Below are positions 4,841 through 6,750 of a stretch of 6,750 nucleotides of DNA, one piece after another. The stretch lies in NCBI GenBank assembly GCA_011051925.1, contig DRKE01000325.1, positions 1 through 6,750 of the forward strand, in the 5' to 3' direction. Both the position numbers and the translations under genes were made by a program. Origin of the DNA: Deltaproteobacteria bacterium (GTDB lineage: Bacteria; Myxococcota_A; UBA9160; UBA4427). How positions within the stretch are numbered: the stretch's first letter is position 1; each line of letters begins with the position of its first letter. The notes below the pieces were generated by a model. The model was not told the DNA's origin. It searched no databases and saw nothing but the letters and a program-made list of their open reading frames with translations.

Positions 4841-6478
4841 ATGTCCGATCCACGACCCGCCATCGAGTGGGCACGAAACCAGGCCCCCGGCCGGCCGGCG
4901 ACGACGCTGGCCGCGATCGTCCTCGGGCTCTTCGGATTCGTTCTATCCGGCGGATCCGCCACAGCCGGCCCCTTCGTCGATCCGGGGCATCCGATCTCCG
5001 AAATGGTGGCCTGGGCGACCGCCGTCGACGAGGTCGTTCGCGGTCCGATGGACATCGCCAATCCTGGCCTGGGCGACGCCTCGTTCGGAACCGCAGCGAA
5101 CGTCCTCGGCAGCGCGACCGCGGATCCCCTCGACACCCTCTCACTCGGGGACGGGGGCTCGATCACCGTCTACCTGGAAAGCGGCATCGGCAATGGCCCC
5201 GCGGACGATTTCGCGATCTTCGAGAATGGCTTCTTCGATCTCAACGGCCTCTTCGCGGAACTCGCCTACGTCGAGGTCGCATCGAACGGGATCGATTTCG
5301 CGCGCTTCGATTCCGATGCGCTGAATCCGTTCCCCGTCTCCTCCTTCGACACGCTCGATCCCTCCGACTACCACGGACTCGCCGGCCGGCACGAGGCGGG
5401 AACCGGAACGGGATTCGATCTCGCCGACCTCGCTTCGGATCCCCTCGTCGCTTCGGGCATCGTCGACATCACGGATGTCCGCTATGTCCGGATCGTCGAC
5501 GTGATCGGGGACGGCTCGACGGTCGATTCCTCCGGAAACGCGATCCATGACCCCTACCCGACCGCGTTCGCCTCGGGTGGCTTCGATCTCGAGGCCGTGG
5601 GCGTGATCCACGTCCCCGAACCGGCTCTGCTGGCCGGCCTGCTGGCAGGTGTCCTGGCCCTTTTCTTCATCGGTCGGCGGGAACGGCTCGACTCGGGACC
5701 GCTTTCCCGCAAGGCCCTCATGATCGGCGCGATGGGATTGCTCGGCCTGACGTCTTCCACGGCAGGCGCCCTCACGGCGACCTTCGATGACCTCGGTCTC
5801 GGAAGCGAGTCCTTCCTCAATGGATCGACACTCGCCGGAGGCTACACGAGCGGCGGCATCTTCTTCGAGAACAACTACAACGCGACCTGGGACAGTTTCA
5901 CGGGATTCGCGGCCTCGACGACCACCGACACGACCACACCGGGATTCACGAACCAGTTCAGCAACATCACGGGTTCCGGAGCAGGAGGAAGCGCGGGCTT
6001 CGGCCTGGCCTTCCTGACCGGACGGATCGTCCTGCCTTCCGTCCAGATCGTTTTGGGAGCCGAGTTCACGAATACGACCTACGCCGCCCTCTCGATGTTG
6101 AATGGGGATGCCTTCGCCAAGAAATTCGGCGGACCGACCGGGGACGATCCCGATTTCTTCCGACTCCTGATCGAGGGATTCGATGCCGTCGGAGACTCGA
6201 CGGGCGTGGTCGAGTTCATGCTTGCCGACTACCGGTTCAGCGACAACAGCCTGGACTATGTCCTCGACCAATGGGTCTTCCAGGATCTGTCCTCCCTGGG
6301 GCTCGTGAAGGAACTCGGCTTCAGCTTCGAATCGAGCGACGTCGGCTCCTTCGGAATCAACACGCCCCAGTATTTCGCGATCGACAACCTGACGACGATT
6401 CCCGAACCGGGAACCGCACTCCTGTTCGGTCTCGGGCTCTTCTGGATCGCATCGACCGGCCGGCGCGAAGAGCGCTAG
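4841..6478 (+). CDS. Tandem PEP-CTERM surface protein: B12-operon surface domain fused to DUF4465-like (BtuH-like) domain
   Basis: A 545-residue protein made of two complete exported proteins in one frame. Unit 1: signal peptide (TTLAAIVLGLFGFVLSGGSATAG, about 21-43), a beta-rich domain with GPADDFAIFENGF (119-131), FAELAYVEVASNGIDFARF (138-156) and HGLAGRHEAGTGTGFDLADL (178-197), then a PEP-CTERM signal at 258-282 (VPEP, hydrophobic helix, GRRER). Unit 2: a second signal-peptide-like segment (RKALMIGAMGLLGLTSSTAGA, 290-310), a domain with ATFDDLGLGSESFLNGS, NNYNATWDSFTGFA, GDAFAKKFGG and LADYRFSDNSLDYVLDQW that I recognise as DUF4465-like, then a second PEP-CTERM at 520-545 (IPEP, helix, GRREER). 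Both domain types are, to my recollection, recurrent in B12-riboswitch loci; DUF4465 relatives in Bacteroides (BtuH) bind cobalamin. The start at 4841 has AGGAG 5 nt upstream, and an upstream in-frame extension would run through the leader. Likely role: exosortase-processed, cell-surface corrinoid capture for the adjacent receptor. The missing stop between the units is unusual; an internal ATG (5720) with AAGG 5 nt upstream could start unit 2 separately. Confidence 0.85.
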   Translation: MSDPRPAIEWARNQAPGRPATTLAAIVLGLFGFVLSGGSATAGPFVDPGHPISEMVAWATAVDEVVRGPMDIANPGLGDASFGTAANVLGSATADPLDTLSLGDGGSITVYLESGIGNGPADDFAIFENGFFDLNGLFAELAYVEVASNGIDFARFDSDALNPFPVSSFDTLDPSDYHGLAGRHEAGTGTGFDLADLASDPLVASGIVDITDVRYVRIVDVIGDGSTVDSSGNAIHDPYPTAFASGGFDLEAVGVIHVPEPALLAGLLAGVLALFFIGRRERLDSGPLSRKALMIGAMGLLGLTSSTAGALTATFDDLGLGSESFLNGSTLAGGYTSGGIFFENNYNATWDSFTGFAASTTTDTTTPGFTNQFSNITGSGAGGSAGFGLAFLTGRIVLPSVQIVLGAEFTNTTYAALSMLNGDAFAKKFGGPTGDDPDFFRLLIEGFDAVGDSTGVVEFMLADYRFSDNSLDYVLDQWVFQDLSSLGLVKELGFSFESSDVGSFGINTPQYFAIDNLTTIPEPGTALLFGLGLFWIASTGRREER

Positions 6479-6491
6479 TCGGGCGCGTCGG

Positions 6492-6750
6492 GTGTTCCCG
6501 ATCCGCAAGAGGCGGGCCCGCCTGCTCGGGCAGGCGGCGCTCGCCTTCTTCTGGAGCCTCGGCCTCGCGACTCCCGCCCTTCACGCGGCTCGCGGAGAGG
6601 CGGAGAGCCCGGAAGGGTCCGGCGCCTTCCCCGGTCCCGGGAGCGTCGAGGAGATCGTCGTCCACGGCGAAGCGCGTCCGACGATGGATGTCCTCGCAGG
6701 CGCCTCGATCTCACGGGTCGGGACGGACGAGCGGTTGATCGAAGGCGCCC
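6492..6750 (+). CDS. TonB-dependent outer-membrane receptor, probably corrinoid (BtuB-like), N-terminus only
   Basis: Eighty-six codons are visible before the window ends. GTG at 6492 starts a strong signal peptide: basic RKRRAR, hydrophobic LLGQAALAFFWSLGLA and cleavage ALHA|ARG near residue 32. A short acidic/glycine spacer leads to a TonB box, EEIVVHGE (53-60), and then the beginning of a plug domain (RPTMDVLAGASISRVGTDE). No ATG fits better: the only in-frame ATG seen is inside the plug at residue 65, and the ribosome site before the GTG is weak. The gene lies 13 nt after the preceding stop, so translational coupling is likely. TonB-dependent receptors move large ligands across the outer membrane using the proton motive force via TonB-ExbBD. 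The B12 substrate is inferred from the riboswitch and neighbour, not from the receptor sequence itself. Confidence 0.85.
   Translation, partial: MFPIRKRRARLLGQAALAFFWSLGLATPALHAARGEAESPEGSGAFPGPGSVEEIVVHGEARPTMDVLAGASISRVGTDERLIEGA

Noticed and set aside
5141..6508. 455-codon open frame on the minus strand antisense to the PEP-CTERM gene
   Set aside because: Its product is charged and low in complexity with no recognisable domain, while the plus strand has clear signal peptides, domains and sorting signals; GC-rich shadow frame.
1..6750. CRISPR arrays, tRNA or rRNA genes, insertion sequences
   Set aside because: No regularly spaced direct repeats, no cloverleaf or rRNA signatures, and no transposase or terminal repeats were seen.

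Overview
The window is high-GC bacterial DNA from a Gram-negative, exosortase-bearing organism. It carries type IV pilus minor-pilin genes, PEP-CTERM sorting signals and the start of a TonB-dependent outer-membrane receptor. This combination fits a deltaproteobacterial/Myxococcota-like or related environmental proteobacterial lineage, but nothing in the sequence fixes the taxon.

Left part, minus strand (4140 down to 1): a tightly packed minor-pilin operon in the classic order fimT/fimU-like, pilV, pilW, pilX, pilY1, with pilY1 running off the left edge. fimT/pilV and pilV/pilW overlap by ATGA, pilW and pilX are 2 nt apart, and only pilX-pilY1 has a real gap (75 nt), which holds two perfect inverted repeats. 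The first three pilins carry type III prepilin signals (G|F or G|M followed by TLxE). PilX lacks the +5 glutamate. PilY1 starts with a signal peptide and a von Willebrand A domain with an intact MIDAS. Together they should form the priming and tip complex of a type IV pilus. A close match to a sigma-54 -24/-12 promoter sits 49-64 nt upstream of the first start codon.

Middle (about 4141-4840): a divergent intergenic region. The left side holds the pilus promoter and several short palindromes. The right side holds a clear cobalamin (AdoCbl-type) riboswitch aptamer at about 4488-4640, reading rightward, followed by a 200-nt leader with three hairpins that ends in a strong Shine-Dalgarno sequence at 4831.

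Right part, plus strand (4841 to the end): the riboswitch-controlled genes. The first is a 545-residue protein that looks like two complete PEP-CTERM surface proteins joined head to tail without a stop codon: signal peptide, B12-operon-type surface domain, PEP-CTERM, then a second signal peptide, a DUF4465-like domain and a second PEP-CTERM. Thirteen nucleotides later begins a TonB-dependent receptor (signal peptide, TonB box, start of plug), cut by the right edge. The likely reading is a B12-repressed corrinoid capture and uptake locus in which the surface-binding proteins are handled by exosortase rather than made as lipoproteins. The in-frame double PEP-CTERM fusion is the most unusual thing in the window.
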